DNA of 64,000 bases. It comes from an uncultured Sulfitobacter sp. (GTDB taxonomy: Bacteria; Pseudomonadota; Alphaproteobacteria; Rhodobacterales; Rhodobacteraceae). Below the pieces are notes generated by a model that worked only from the letters and a program-made list of their open reading frames with translations, ran no database searches and was not told where the DNA came from. The position numbers were made by a program, and so were the translations under genes. Where the stretch lies: NCBI GenBank assembly GCA_937138475.1, contig CAKZPD010000022.1, positions 124,001 through 188,000 of the forward strand, read 5' to 3'. Shown here one piece after another: positions 56,394 through 64,000 of the stretch (positions are counted from its first letter, which is position 1; every line of letters starts with the position of its first letter).

Positions 56394-57482
56394 GCTTTTA
56401 TCCTTTCGCAAGTGTAAATGCGTCTGCGCATCCGTCCCGCTGTTTGCGGCGTGCAGGCACAGCGCATCTTTGCCCAGCGGTCGCAGCATCTGGCTGACTT
56501 TGGCCATTGGCACTGCGGCCAGGTTGAATTGCCAATTCGGTTGGCGGTCCTTGTCAATGATCGCGGCGCGAATGCCCTCAAGGAAATCGCCGTGCTCCAT
56601 GGCGCGGAAGGAAAACCGATACTCCAGCTCCAGCGCTTTGCTCAGCGTCAGCGAGGGGCCGCGCAACCGGTGCAGCGCTTCGATGGTGCAGGCCATGGAC
56701 AGAGGGCTGCCCCGCGCCAGGGCCTTGCAGGCTTGGGCGGCGAAATCGCTGGGGTCGGCGGCCAGGCTGTTGTGCACATCATGCAGGGTTTCCCCGGCAA
56801 AATGCGCGTCGATCTGTGGCTGCAACGACCGAAGCGATCCGGGCGGGGCCGGGGTAATGGCCTGCTCAAGCGCGTCCAACCGGCCGGTATCTTCAAGGGC
56901 CGCGATCAGTTCCGGCCACTGGGCTTCGGGGATGAAATCATCGGCAAACCCGGCATAAATCGCATCATCGGGGCCCATGCGGGTGCCGGTGGTGCCCAGA
57001 TATTCCCCCAGCCGCCCCGGCGCCAGCGCCAGCATCAAGGTGCCACCCACATCGGGCATCAGGCCAATGCCGCATTCGGGCATGGCGATCTGGCTGCTTT
57101 GCCCGACGATGCGATGTGACCCATGGCAGCCGATGCCAACACCGCCGCCCATGGTAAAGCCTTGCATGAACGACACCACGGGCTTCGGATAATCAAAGAT
57201 CTTGGCATTCAGCCGGTATTCATCCGCCCAAAACTGTTGCCCATAGGCAAAATCCCCGGCGCGCCCGGTTGCATACAGCTCGGCGATATCACCGCCGGCG
57301 CAAAACGCCCGTGTGCCGGCGGCATCCAATACCACCAGATCGACCAGGGCATCATCGCGCCACCGCTCAAGCGCCGCGTCGATGGCCAGGCACATGTCAT
57401 AGGTCAGCGCATTCAGCGCCTGGGGCCGGGTCAGGGTGATCCGTCCGGCGCGTCCGACAATGCGTATTGATATATCGCTCAT
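55521..57482 (-). CDS. 3-hydroxyisobutyryl-CoA hydrolase fused in frame to 3-hydroxyisobutyrate dehydrogenase
   Basis: One uninterrupted 653-codon frame joins two valine-pathway enzymes. Residues 1-350 are a crotonase-fold hydrolase with AFCAGGDIAELYA and PECGIGLMPDVGGT, the signature of 3-hydroxyisobutyryl-CoA hydrolases. From residue 364 the dehydrogenase begins at its normal start, MKIGFIGLGNMGAP. The joining segment (about 340-363, LCLHAANSG to RKDKS) reads through DNA that includes a dehydrogenase ribosome binding site, AAAGGA. In another frame a TAA sits just before that start. A lost stop or small indel could explain the fusion. Coupled to the acyl-CoA dehydrogenase gene by ATGA. Confidence 0.8.
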   Translation of the reverse strand: MSDISIRIVGRAGRITLTRPQALNALTYDMCLAIDAALERWRDDALVDLVVLDAAGTRAFCAGGDIAELYATGRAGDFAYGQQFWADEYRLNAKIFDYPKPVVSFMQGFTMGGGVGIGCHGSHRIVGQSSQIAMPECGIGLMPDVGGTLMLALAPGRLGEYLGTTGTRMGPDDAIYAGFADDFIPEAQWPELIAALEDTGRLDALEQAITPAPPGSLRSLQPQIDAHFAGETLHDVHNSLAADPSDFAAQACKALARGSPLSMACTIEALHRLRGPSLTLSKALELEYRFSFRAMEHGDFLEGIRAAIIDKDRQPNWQFNLAAVPMAKVSQMLRPLGKDALCLHAANSGTDAQTHLHLRKDKSMKIGFIGLGNMGAPMAANLAKAGHEVLGFDTAGTRAEGVQSCASAAQAVSGADVVITMLPNGDILRAVAAQIIPEMQAGACFIDCSTVDVESARAAAQQAQKAGLLFVDAPVSGGIGGAAGGTLTFMAGGTAEGFQAASPLFEIMGQKAVHCGDAGAGQAAKICNNMILGATMIATCEAFALADKLGLERQKMFDVVSTSSGYSWSMNAYCPAPGVGPQSPADNGYAPGFAAELMLKDLGLSQQAAEAADADTPMGALALALYARFVEEEDGRGKDFSAMLPRFEARGRG

Positions 57483-58621
57483 TTGTTTTTCAACATATCG
57501 CGGGCGACGATCACCCGCATGATTTCATTTGTCCCTTCCAGGATCTGATGCACCCGCAGATCGCGCACCAGCTTTTCAATGCCGTAATCCGCCAGATAGC
57601 CATAGCCGCCATGCAATTGCAGACATTGATCCACGACCTTTGATCCGGTTTCCGTGACAAATTTCTTGGCCATCGCGCAGAATTTGGTGGCATCTGGCGC
57701 CCCCTGATCCAGCTTCCAGGCCGCTTGCCGCAGGAATACCCGCGCGGCCTGCAATTCGATTTCCATATCGGCCAGCCGGAACTGCAAGCCTTGGAATTGG
57801 TCAATGGTTTTGCCAAAGGCGCGGCGTTCGCCCATATAGGTCAGCGTGGCCGTCAGGGCCGTCTGGGCCGCGCCCAGCGAACAGGCGGCAATATTCAAGC
57901 GCCCCCCATCCAGCCCCATCATCGCATATTTGAAGCCCTTGCCCTCTTCGCCAACCAGGTTGCTTGCGTCTATCTGGCAATCATCGAATTGCACCTGGGC
58001 CGTGGGCTGGCTGCGCCATCCCATCTTGTCCTCAAGCCCGCCAAAGCTTAGCCCCTTGGTGCCGTCCTCGACGTAAACCGTTGATACCCCGGCCGCGCCA
58101 TCATCCGAGGTGCGCACCATACAAACATAAGCATCCGAATACCCACCGCCCGAGATAAACGCCTTGCTGCCGTTCAGGCGATACCCCTCGTTGGTGCGCT
58201 CGGCGCGGGTTTTAAGGGCGGCGGCATCCGATCCCGATCCCGGCTCTGTCAGGCAATAGGACAGCACGGTATTCATCGACAAAACATCTGGCATGATCCG
58301 CGCCTTGAGGGGGTCTGATGCAAAGCTGTCCAGCATTTTGGCGCACATGTTGTGAATGGACAAAAACGCCGCCACCGATGGGCAGGCCATGCTCAGCGCC
58401 TCGAACACCAATGTCGCGTCAAGACGGCTCAGCCCGGCGCCGCCGCCCTCTTCTGAGACATAAAGCCCGCCAAAGCCCAGCTCGGCCAGTTTGGGCCACA
58501 GCGCCTTGGGAATGGTTTCGTCCTTTTCCCACTGCCGGGCAAAGGGGGCGATATGTTCCTGGCCAAAGCCATAAGCCATATCGAAAATTGCGGTTTGTTC
58601 CTCGGTCAGGGCAAAATCCAT
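57479..58621 (-). CDS. Acyl-CoA dehydrogenase, isobutyryl-CoA dehydrogenase type
   Basis: The 380-residue flavoprotein has family blocks CLTEPGSGSDAAALKTRAE and KAFISGGGYSDAYVCMVRTS, and the catalytic glutamate Glu362 in QILEGTNEIMRVI. Acyl-CoA dehydrogenases beside mmsA and mmsB usually oxidise isobutyryl-CoA in valine breakdown; the neighbours here (hydrolase, mmsB, mmsA) support that. It overlaps the hydrolase start by ATGA. Confidence 0.9.
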   Translation of the reverse strand: MDFALTEEQTAIFDMAYGFGQEHIAPFARQWEKDETIPKALWPKLAELGFGGLYVSEEGGGAGLSRLDATLVFEALSMACPSVAAFLSIHNMCAKMLDSFASDPLKARIMPDVLSMNTVLSYCLTEPGSGSDAAALKTRAERTNEGYRLNGSKAFISGGGYSDAYVCMVRTSDDGAAGVSTVYVEDGTKGLSFGGLEDKMGWRSQPTAQVQFDDCQIDASNLVGEEGKGFKYAMMGLDGGRLNIAACSLGAAQTALTATLTYMGERRAFGKTIDQFQGLQFRLADMEIELQAARVFLRQAAWKLDQGAPDATKFCAMAKKFVTETGSKVVDQCLQLHGGYGYLADYGIEKLVRDLRVHQILEGTNEIMRVIVARDMLKNK

Positions 58622-58741
58622 AAGACAGACGATCCTTCTTTGCTGGTCATGCGGCTGGAAATGAACGCATGTTAAATTCGGAAAGTTTCACGAATGTTGC
58701 AAGCCCCCCCGGCCGTCAGCGGACGCAAGGGCATCGGCAAG

Positions 58742-58773
58742 AAAAAGCCTGCCGGGCCGGGGCCTGGCAGGCT
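58742..58773 (-). terminator. Terminator after mmsA
   Basis: On the minus strand AGCCTGCC pairs with GGCAGGCT and a T run follows, 7 nt past the mmsA stop. It may limit read-through into the acyl-CoA dehydrogenase gene. Confidence 0.8.
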
Positions 58774-58779
58774 GGGGGA

Positions 58780-60279
58780 TTATTCCATCACCGGGATGGA
58801 AAATTCGCCGCCTTCCTTGATGCCCGATGGCCAACGCGCGGTCACGGTTTTTGTGCGGGTATAGAATTTGAACGCGTCCGGTCCGTGCTGGTTCAAATCG
58901 CCAAACACCGATTTTTTCCAACCGCCAAAGGTGTGATAGGCCAATGGCACAGGGATCGGCACATTGACACCAACCATGCCCACATTGATCCGGTTGGCAA
59001 AATCACGGGCCGCATCGCCATCACGGGTGAAAATCGCGGTGCCGTTGCCGTATTCGTGATCCATCGCCAGGCCAATGGCCTCTTCATAGGATTGGGCGCG
59101 CACACAGGTCAGCACCGGACCAAATATCTCCTGTTTATAAATATCCATATCCTTGGTCGCGTGATCGAACAGGTGTGGGCCGACAAAGAACCCGTCCTCA
59201 TAGCCTTGCAGGTTGAACCCGCGTCCATCGACCACCAGGCTGGCCCCCTGATCAATGCCCGTTTGCACCAGCCGTTCGATATTGGCCTTGGCCGCGGCGG
59301 TGACCACGGGGCCATAATCCACATCCTTGCCGGCGGTATAGGGGCCGACTTTCAAGGCTTCGATGCGTGGCACCAGCTTTTCGATCAAACGATCGGCGGT
59401 TTCGTCGCCCACAGGCACGGCCACGGAAATCGCCATGCAGCGTTCGCCCGCCGCGCCGTATCCAGCCCCGACCAGCGCATCAGCCGCCTGATCCATATCG
59501 GCGTCGGGCATGATGATCATATGGTTTTTCGCACCGCCAAAGCACTGCACCCGTTTGCCATTGGCACAGCCCGTGGCATAGATATATTCCGCAATCGGCG
59601 TCGATCCGACAAAGCCAACGGATTGGATCACATCGTGATGCAAAATCGCATCTACGGCCTCTTTGTCGCCATTGACGACCTGCAAGATCCCCTTGGGCAG
59701 GCCGGCTTCTTCCATCAGTTCGGCCAGCATCAGCGGCACGGATGGGTCGCGCTCGGACGGTTTAAGGATAAAGGCATTGCCGCAGGCAATCGCCGGGGCA
59801 AACATCCACATCGGGATCATGGCCGGAAAGTTGAACGGGGTGATCCCGGCGGTCACTCCAAGGGCCTGACGCATGGAATACATATCAATGCCGGGGCCGG
59901 CACTGTCGGTGAATTCCCCCTTGAGCAGATGCGGCGCGCCGATGCAATATTCCACCACCTCAAGGCCGCGCTGCACATCACCGGCGGCATCGGGCAATGT
60001 CTTGCCGTGCTCGCGCGACAGTGCCTCGGCCAGCTTGTCCATATCACGGTTCAACAGATCGACGAATTTCATCAGCACCCGCGCCCGCCGCTGGGGATTG
60101 GTCGCCGCCCAGGCCGGTTGCGCCGCCTGCGCAAAGGCCACCGCCTCGGCTACTTCGGCGGTTGAGGCCAGCGGGCACTTGGCCTGGACCTCGCCCGTGG
60201 CCGGGTTCATGACATCGGCAAACCGGCCCGAGGTGCCCTTGACATGCGCGCCGTTCAAATAGTGGGTCATTTCCTGCAT
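58780..60279 (-). CDS. mmsA: Methylmalonate-semialdehyde dehydrogenase (CoA-acylating)
   Basis: The 499-residue aldehyde dehydrogenase has the MmsA pattern: a start with TGEVQAKCPLASTAEV, the catalytic cysteine in GAAGERCMAISVAVPVG, and QCFGGAKNHMIIMPDADMDQ. It converts methylmalonate semialdehyde with CoA to propionyl-CoA. AGGGA lies upstream of ATG 60279. A much longer extension of the frame runs antisense through the LysR gene and is not real. It opens the valine operon and is divergent from a LysR regulator. Confidence 0.96.
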   Translation of the reverse strand: MQEMTHYLNGAHVKGTSGRFADVMNPATGEVQAKCPLASTAEVAEAVAFAQAAQPAWAATNPQRRARVLMKFVDLLNRDMDKLAEALSREHGKTLPDAAGDVQRGLEVVEYCIGAPHLLKGEFTDSAGPGIDMYSMRQALGVTAGITPFNFPAMIPMWMFAPAIACGNAFILKPSERDPSVPLMLAELMEEAGLPKGILQVVNGDKEAVDAILHHDVIQSVGFVGSTPIAEYIYATGCANGKRVQCFGGAKNHMIIMPDADMDQAADALVGAGYGAAGERCMAISVAVPVGDETADRLIEKLVPRIEALKVGPYTAGKDVDYGPVVTAAAKANIERLVQTGIDQGASLVVDGRGFNLQGYEDGFFVGPHLFDHATKDMDIYKQEIFGPVLTCVRAQSYEEAIGLAMDHEYGNGTAIFTRDGDAARDFANRINVGMVGVNVPIPVPLAYHTFGGWKKSVFGDLNQHGPDAFKFYTRTKTVTARWPSGIKEGGEFSIPVME

Positions 60280-60408
60280 TTGCTTTGTCCCTTGCTTGGA
60301 ATGAAATTCAATCTTTGTGCGCAGATTAGTCTTGCAAAATTCGCCGATAAAGCGGCAATCTGACAAAACCATTTTGCATTTATGCAAAGCAAACGCAAAA
60401 GGGCCATC
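60280..60408. promoter_or_regulatory. Divergent mmsA / lysR control region
   Basis: This 129-bp AT-rich gap contains the palindrome TTTGCAT-TT-ATGCAAA (60373-60388) and a second inverted pair, TTGCAAAAT near 60333 and ATTTTGCA at 60371-60378. Such repeated TTTGCA half-sites are plausible binding sites for the divergent LysR protein. No clear -35/-10 pair is evident. Confidence 0.55.
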
Positions 60409-61305
60409 ATGCCAGCAAACTGGGACGATCTGCGGCTGTTCTTGGCTGTCGCGCGCGAACACAGCCTGTCTGCCGCCGGCAAGGCCTTGCGCCTTGACCC
60501 GGCCACCCTGGGCCGACGAATGGCCCGGCTTGAACAAAGCCTGCCTGCGGTTCTTTTTGTCAAATCCCCGCAGGGTTATGCCCTGACCGAGGCCGGGGCC
60601 GAATTGCTGACCCGCGCCGAGGCCGCCGAACAGGCGATGCGCGCCGCCACCGCCGCCTTGCCCGAAGAAAGCGACCGTTTGGGCGGGCAAATCCGCATTG
60701 GCGCCCCGGATGGTGTGGGCAATTATCTGCTTCCGCAGGTCTGCGCCAAGATCATCAGGGACAACCCCGACCTGGATATCCAAATTGTCGCCCTGCCGCG
60801 GGTGTTTAACCTCTCGCGCCGCGAAGCCGATATGGCCATAGGCGTGTCCGCCCCGACCGCCGGACGTCTGGTGGTGCAAAAAATCACCGATTACCGTCTG
60901 CACCTGGCCGCCGCTGACAGCTATCTGGCGCAATGCCCGCCCATCACCCGCCCAGATGATCTGCGCGGTCACAAGATTGTGGGCTATATCCCTGATATGA
61001 TCTTTGATCAGGAACTGGATTATCTCTCGGCGCTTGGGGTGACACGGGTCATGCTGGCATCCAATTCGGTCTCGGTTCAGGTCAACTGCCTGCGCATGGG
61101 CGGCGGCATTGGTGTGGCGCATGATTTTTCCTTGCCGTTGAACCCCGGCCTGCGCCGTATTCTGACCGATCACATCAGCTTGACCCGCAGCTTTTACCTG
61201 ATCCGCCACGCCGACGACCAACGCTCGGCCCGGCTGCGTAAATTCGCCGAAATCCTGACGGCAGGCCTGCGCCAAGAGGTCGCCCGCCTCGAGGCGCTGC
61301 TCTAA
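60409..61305 (+). CDS. LysR-family transcriptional regulator
   Basis: The 298-residue protein has an N-terminal winged helix-turn-helix (about 1-62, WDDLRLFLAVAREHSLSAAG, ALRLDPATLGRRMARLE) and a C-terminal effector-binding domain. The Leu-Asp-Pro in the recognition helix and the overall profile are of the variant LysR group common in Rhodobacterales. ATG 60409 has AGGG upstream. Its position facing mmsA suggests it controls valine catabolism, possibly with a pathway intermediate as inducer; this is inferred. Confidence 0.9.
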   Translation: MPANWDDLRLFLAVAREHSLSAAGKALRLDPATLGRRMARLEQSLPAVLFVKSPQGYALTEAGAELLTRAEAAEQAMRAATAALPEESDRLGGQIRIGAPDGVGNYLLPQVCAKIIRDNPDLDIQIVALPRVFNLSRREADMAIGVSAPTAGRLVVQKITDYRLHLAAADSYLAQCPPITRPDDLRGHKIVGYIPDMIFDQELDYLSALGVTRVMLASNSVSVQVNCLRMGGGIGVAHDFSLPLNPGLRRILTDHISLTRSFYLIRHADDQRSARLRKFAEILTAGLRQEVARLEALL

Positions 61306-61375
61306 AGCAAACTTGACATAACTCTGCTTTGCGGTGACGCTTGACCCATTGCAGTATCTATTAAGGAGAGCCGCC

Positions 61376-61810
61376 ATGCTCGTGTCGCAGATTTTGAAAT
61401 CCAAATCAGACCAAGAGGTGGTGACCGTGCCGCCCTCGCTGTCCGTGTCGGATGCTGCGGCCTTGTTAACCCGGCACCGCATCGGCACGGTTGTTGTCTC
61501 GTCCGATGGCAAAACCCCCGATGGGATCTTGTCGGAACGCGATATCGTTTACCAACTGGCCGCTAAAGGCGCGACCTGCCTGACGGACAAGGTCAGCGAT
61601 TACATGACCCGCAAACTGGTCACCTGTGCCAAAGGCGATACCGCCGATGCGATCTTGCAAAAAATGACCCATGGACGCTTTCGCCATATGCCGGTGATCG
61701 AAGACGGCGCCCTGGTGGGGCTGATTTCGCTGGGCGATGTGGTCAAGGCCCGATTGGAAGAGCTGGCGATGGAAAAAGATGCCCTCGAAGGGATGATCAT
61801 GGGCCACTAA
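61376..61810 (+). CDS. CBS-domain pair protein
   Basis: The 144-residue protein is a single CBS pair (Bateman module): residues about 8-65 (PSLSVSDAAALLTRHRIGTV, SSDGKTPDGILSERDIVYQL) and about 75-130 (MTRKLVTCAKGDTADAILQK, GRFRHMPVIEDGALVGLISL). Such stand-alone pairs often bind adenosine nucleotides. AAGGAG precedes ATG 61376. It is 65 nt before coaD. A specific function cannot be given. Confidence 0.92.
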   Translation: MLVSQILKSKSDQEVVTVPPSLSVSDAAALLTRHRIGTVVVSSDGKTPDGILSERDIVYQLAAKGATCLTDKVSDYMTRKLVTCAKGDTADAILQKMTHGRFRHMPVIEDGALVGLISLGDVVKARLEELAMEKDALEGMIMGH

Positions 61811-61875
61811 CCCGGTTGCATTCGGCCACGCAATAATGTTTCTTCTGCCGCAATACAAACGACAGGACTGCCCAA

Positions 61876-62364
61876 ATGCGCGTTGGCCTCTATCCCGGCA
61901 CCTTTGATCCCATCACATTGGGCCATATCGACATCATCCGCAGGGCGACACAGCTGGTGGATCGTCTGGTCATCGGCGTGGCGATCAATCGCGACAAAGG
62001 GCCGCTTTTTTCGCTCGAAGAACGCGTGGCAATGCTGGAAGAGGAATGCGCCAAGCTGGCAAAACAAACCGGCACGGAAATCGTCGCCCACCCGTTTGAA
62101 AACCTGCTGATCGACTGCGCCAGCGACGTTGGCGCGCAAATCATCATCCGGGGGCTCCGGGCGGTGGCAGATTTTGAATACGAATATCAAATGGTTGGCA
62201 TGAATCGCCAACTCAATGACGCGATCGAAACCGTCTTCTTGATGGCCGAGGCCCAGCACCAGGCCATCGCCAGCAAACTGGTCAAGGAAATCGCCCGTCT
62301 TGGCGGCGACGTCAGCAAATTCGTCACCCCGAACGTCGCGCGCGAACTTGCTGCGCGTCTTTAA
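61876..62364 (+). CDS. coaD: Phosphopantetheine adenylyltransferase
   Basis: The 162-residue protein has the nucleotidyl-transferase motif GLYPGTFDPITLGH (His17), IRGLRAVADFEYEYQM, and KLVKEIARLGGDVSKFV. It makes dephospho-CoA from phosphopantetheine and ATP, the penultimate step of CoA synthesis. The start ATG 61876 gives the usual length. Confidence 0.96.
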   Translation: MRVGLYPGTFDPITLGHIDIIRRATQLVDRLVIGVAINRDKGPLFSLEERVAMLEEECAKLAKQTGTEIVAHPFENLLIDCASDVGAQIIIRGLRAVADFEYEYQMVGMNRQLNDAIETVFLMAEAQHQAIASKLVKEIARLGGDVSKFVTPNVARELAARL

Positions 62365-62375
62365 ACCCGCGCGCA

Positions 62376-62411
62376 CTTCTTTTGTTCCATAAATATCCCC
62401 GCCGGAGGCAT
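62376..62411 (-). repeat. Dispersed intergenic repeat, copy R6
   Basis: On the minus strand: GATGCCTCCGGCGGGGAT, ATTTATGG, AACAAAAGAAG. It is intact and lies 11 nt after the coaD stop codon. Confidence 0.85.
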
Positions 62412-62442
62412 CCCGCCCCCACGTCCCCCACCAACCGCACAT

Positions 62443-62478
62443 AAAAAAGCCGGCGCCAGCCCCAAGGCCCGCGCCGGT
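62443..62478 (-). terminator. Terminator of gap
   Basis: GCCGGCGC (62449-62456) pairs with GCGCCGGT (62471-62478, one wobble), and AAAAAA at 62443-62448 is a T run on the minus strand. It lies about 30 nt after the gap stop codon. Confidence 0.85.
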
Positions 62479-62509
62479 TCTATTGAGAAATGATTGGGCA
62501 GGGCGGTGC

Positions 62510-63511
62510 TTAGCCCAGGCGGCCCATGGCCACGGCCACATCGGCCATCCGCACCGAGAAGGCCCATTCGTTGTCATACCAGGCCAGCACCCGCACCATC
62601 CGGCCTTCGACAACCTTGGTCTGATCGGCGGCGATGATACAGCTGTGCTCGGTGTGGTTGAAATCAACCGACACTTTCTTTTCTTCGTCAAAGGCCATGA
62701 CCCGGCCCATCGGTCCGGCGCAGGCCGCCGCCAAGGCCGCGTTGACCTCTTCGGCCGTGACATCGCGCGGCGCCTCAAAGGTCAGATCCACAGCAGATAC
62801 ATTCGGCGTCGGCACCCGCATCGCGGTGCCATCCAGCTTACCTTTCAGGTTCGGCAACACCTCGCCCAGCGCCTTGGCGGCCCCGGTCGATGTGGGGATC
62901 ATCGCCATGGCCGCGGCGCGGGCACGATACAAATCCTTGTGCCGCCGATCCAGCGTCGGCTGATCGCCGGTATAGCTGTGAATGGTGGTCATGATGCCGC
63001 GCTCAATGCCGATGGCCTCATCCAGCGCCTTGGCCATTGGCGCCAGGCAATTGGTGGTGCACGACCCATTTGACACCATCACATCACCCGCCGTCAGCGC
63101 ATCGTCATTGACGCCAAACACCACGGTGCGGTCAACGTTCTTACCCGGCGCAGACAGCAGCACCTTCTTGGCGCCGCGCTCCAGATGCACATTGGCCTTG
63201 GTGCCATCGTTGAACTTGCCGGTGCACTCCAGCACCACGTCAACACCGCTCCAGTCCAGCTCATTCATGTCATAGGTCGACATCATCCGCATCGGTCCGC
63301 GCCCCAGGTCCAGCGTGCCGTCCCCGACAATCACCTCATTGGGAAAGCGCCCGTGTACGCTGTCATATTTGATCAAATGCGCCGCGGTCTCGAGCGGCCC
63401 TGTGGCATTCACAGCAACCACTTCGATGTCATCGCGCCCCGAGGCCGCAATATGAGACAGGGTGCAACGGCCGATGCGGCCAAACCCGTTGATGCCGACT
63501 TTGATGGTCAT
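62510..63511 (-). CDS. gap: Glyceraldehyde-3-phosphate dehydrogenase
   Basis: The 333-residue enzyme has the NAD-binding motif INGFGRIGR, the catalytic Cys151 in SNGSCTTNCLAPMAK, and ASTGAAKALGEV-type phosphate loop (STGAAKALGEVLPNL). At the end of the second strand, where NAD-specific enzymes have Asn-Asp, this one has Asn35-Ala36 (AVNATGPLETAAHLIKYDS), so coenzyme use may include NADP. It converts glyceraldehyde 3-phosphate to 1,3-bisphosphoglycerate, the substrate of Pgk encoded at 36115. The start is 63511. Confidence 0.95.
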   Translation of the reverse strand: MTIKVGINGFGRIGRCTLSHIAASGRDDIEVVAVNATGPLETAAHLIKYDSVHGRFPNEVIVGDGTLDLGRGPMRMMSTYDMNELDWSGVDVVLECTGKFNDGTKANVHLERGAKKVLLSAPGKNVDRTVVFGVNDDALTAGDVMVSNGSCTTNCLAPMAKALDEAIGIERGIMTTIHSYTGDQPTLDRRHKDLYRARAAAMAMIPTSTGAAKALGEVLPNLKGKLDGTAMRVPTPNVSAVDLTFEAPRDVTAEEVNAALAAACAGPMGRVMAFDEEKKVSVDFNHTEHSCIIAADQTKVVEGRMVRVLAWYDNEWAFSVRMADVAVAMGRLG

Positions 63512-63756
63512 TGGGTGTCCTTTTGGGTTGAAACTTGGCTGATTTCCCGCGTCTATAACGGGGCCGGGCTTGGGGTGAAATGGGCAATACCGATGTATTT
63601 GAAACTGTTAGCGATAAATGTTGCCGCAGCGCCCGCGCTTGGCGCGCGGTTGCGCCTTCCTGCCGCCGCGCGCCCCCTGCAAGCGCCGGTAAAACACAAT
63701 ATGCGCAGCCGCCCCCCGGCAAGCAGAGCACAGCACCATATAAGGATCAAATCAGC

Positions 63757-64000
63757 ATGAGCGGTCTTCTGGCACTTTTGGATGATGTGGCCGCAATTGC
63801 CAAAGTGGCGGCGGCCTCGGTGGATGATGTGATCGGTCAGGCGGCCAAAGCCGGCGCCAAAGCGGCCGGCGCGGTGATTGATGACGCCGCCGTCAGCCCC
63901 AAATACGTCCAGGGTTTCAGCGCCGATCGCGAATTGCCGATCATCTGGCGCATCGCCAAAGGGTCCATCCGCAACAAGCTGCTGGTGCTGCTGCCACTGG
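63757..64000 (+). CDS. DUF808 (YedI-type) membrane protein, N-terminal part
   Basis: The window ends within this gene, after 81 codons. SGLLALLDDVAAIAKVAAAS then DDVIGQAAKAGAKAAGAVID and AVSPKYVQGFSADRELPIIW are the conserved opening of DUF808 proteins, which have several membrane helices further on and no known function. The start codon has AAGGA 10 nt upstream. The 245-bp gap before it, after gap, shows no other gene. Confidence 0.85.
   Translation, partial: MSGLLALLDDVAAIAKVAAASVDDVIGQAAKAGAKAAGAVIDDAAVSPKYVQGFSADRELPIIWRIAKGSIRNKLLVLLPL

Noticed and set aside
58780..61512. A 910-codon minus-strand frame including mmsA
   Set aside because: The extension beyond 60279 is antisense to the LysR gene and has no ribosome binding site or domain; high GC content gives such open shadows.

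Overview
The window reads as chromosomal DNA from a high-GC alphaproteobacterium of the Rhodobacterales (Roseobacter/Rhodobacter lineage). The basis is the protein families and gene order: a complete Rhodobacter capsulatus-type gene transfer agent (GTA) cluster followed by cysE, an alphaproteobacterial pyruvate dehydrogenase operon whose E1-beta carries a lipoyl domain, DUF3572 beside a PleD-like receiver, and an H-NOX-like gene coupled to a GGDEF gene. I see no rRNA, tRNA, CRISPR array or transposase gene. Gene density is high and many neighbours are coupled by ATGA overlaps.

Layout. 1-5 kb: signalling and miscellaneous enzymes (degenerate PleD-like receiver, DUF3572, HAD phosphatase, non-pyrrolysine MttB homologue, H-NOX-like protein plus diguanylate cyclase). 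5-10 kb: trigger factor, the rpsF-rpsR-rplI operon, and two YceI genes, one fused to cytochrome b561. 10-15 kb: fatty-acid synthesis genes fabD, fabG, acpP and fabF, then mltG. 15.4-29.9 kb: GTA genes g1 to g15 (terminase, portal, protease, capsid, connectors, tail, hub, peptidase, megatron) behind a near-consensus sigma70-type promoter and a terminator-like hairpin; cysE follows. 31-35.3 kb: minus-strand pdhA-VOC-pdhB-pdhC. 35.7-43.4 kb: ftsB, pgk, two tandem cyclophilins, an MFS exporter, bactofilin with an M23 peptidase, DUF455 and bcp. 43.5-55.4 kb: a large AsmA-like protein, queA, a second MFS protein, DUF924, lpd, a 2OG-Fe(II) oxygenase and uvrA. 55.5-60.3 kb: a minus-strand valine-catabolic operon (mmsA, acyl-CoA dehydrogenase, and a hydrolase in frame with mmsB) with a divergent LysR regulator. 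61-64 kb: CBS protein, coaD, gap and the start of a DUF808 gene.

Coordination. The clearest regulatory signal is a palindrome (ATAGTTTA, 4-nt spacer, TAAACTAT) upstream of both pdhA and the distant lpd, so E1/E2 and E3 of pyruvate dehydrogenase probably share one regulator. Two layers of non-coding repeats cover the window: a short family (GCCTCCGGC GGGGATATTT, then AACAAAAGAA) at intergenic sites, and a structured ~100-bp element with terminal inverted repeats that has two copies inserted in the short repeat, in opposite orientation, on either side of the pdh operon. A diverged third copy sits inside the GTA cluster. Other notable points are a 321-bp apparently identical repeat in pdhB and pdhC, an H-NOX-like protein lacking the heme-ligand histidine, and a single reading frame joining two consecutive valine-pathway enzymes.
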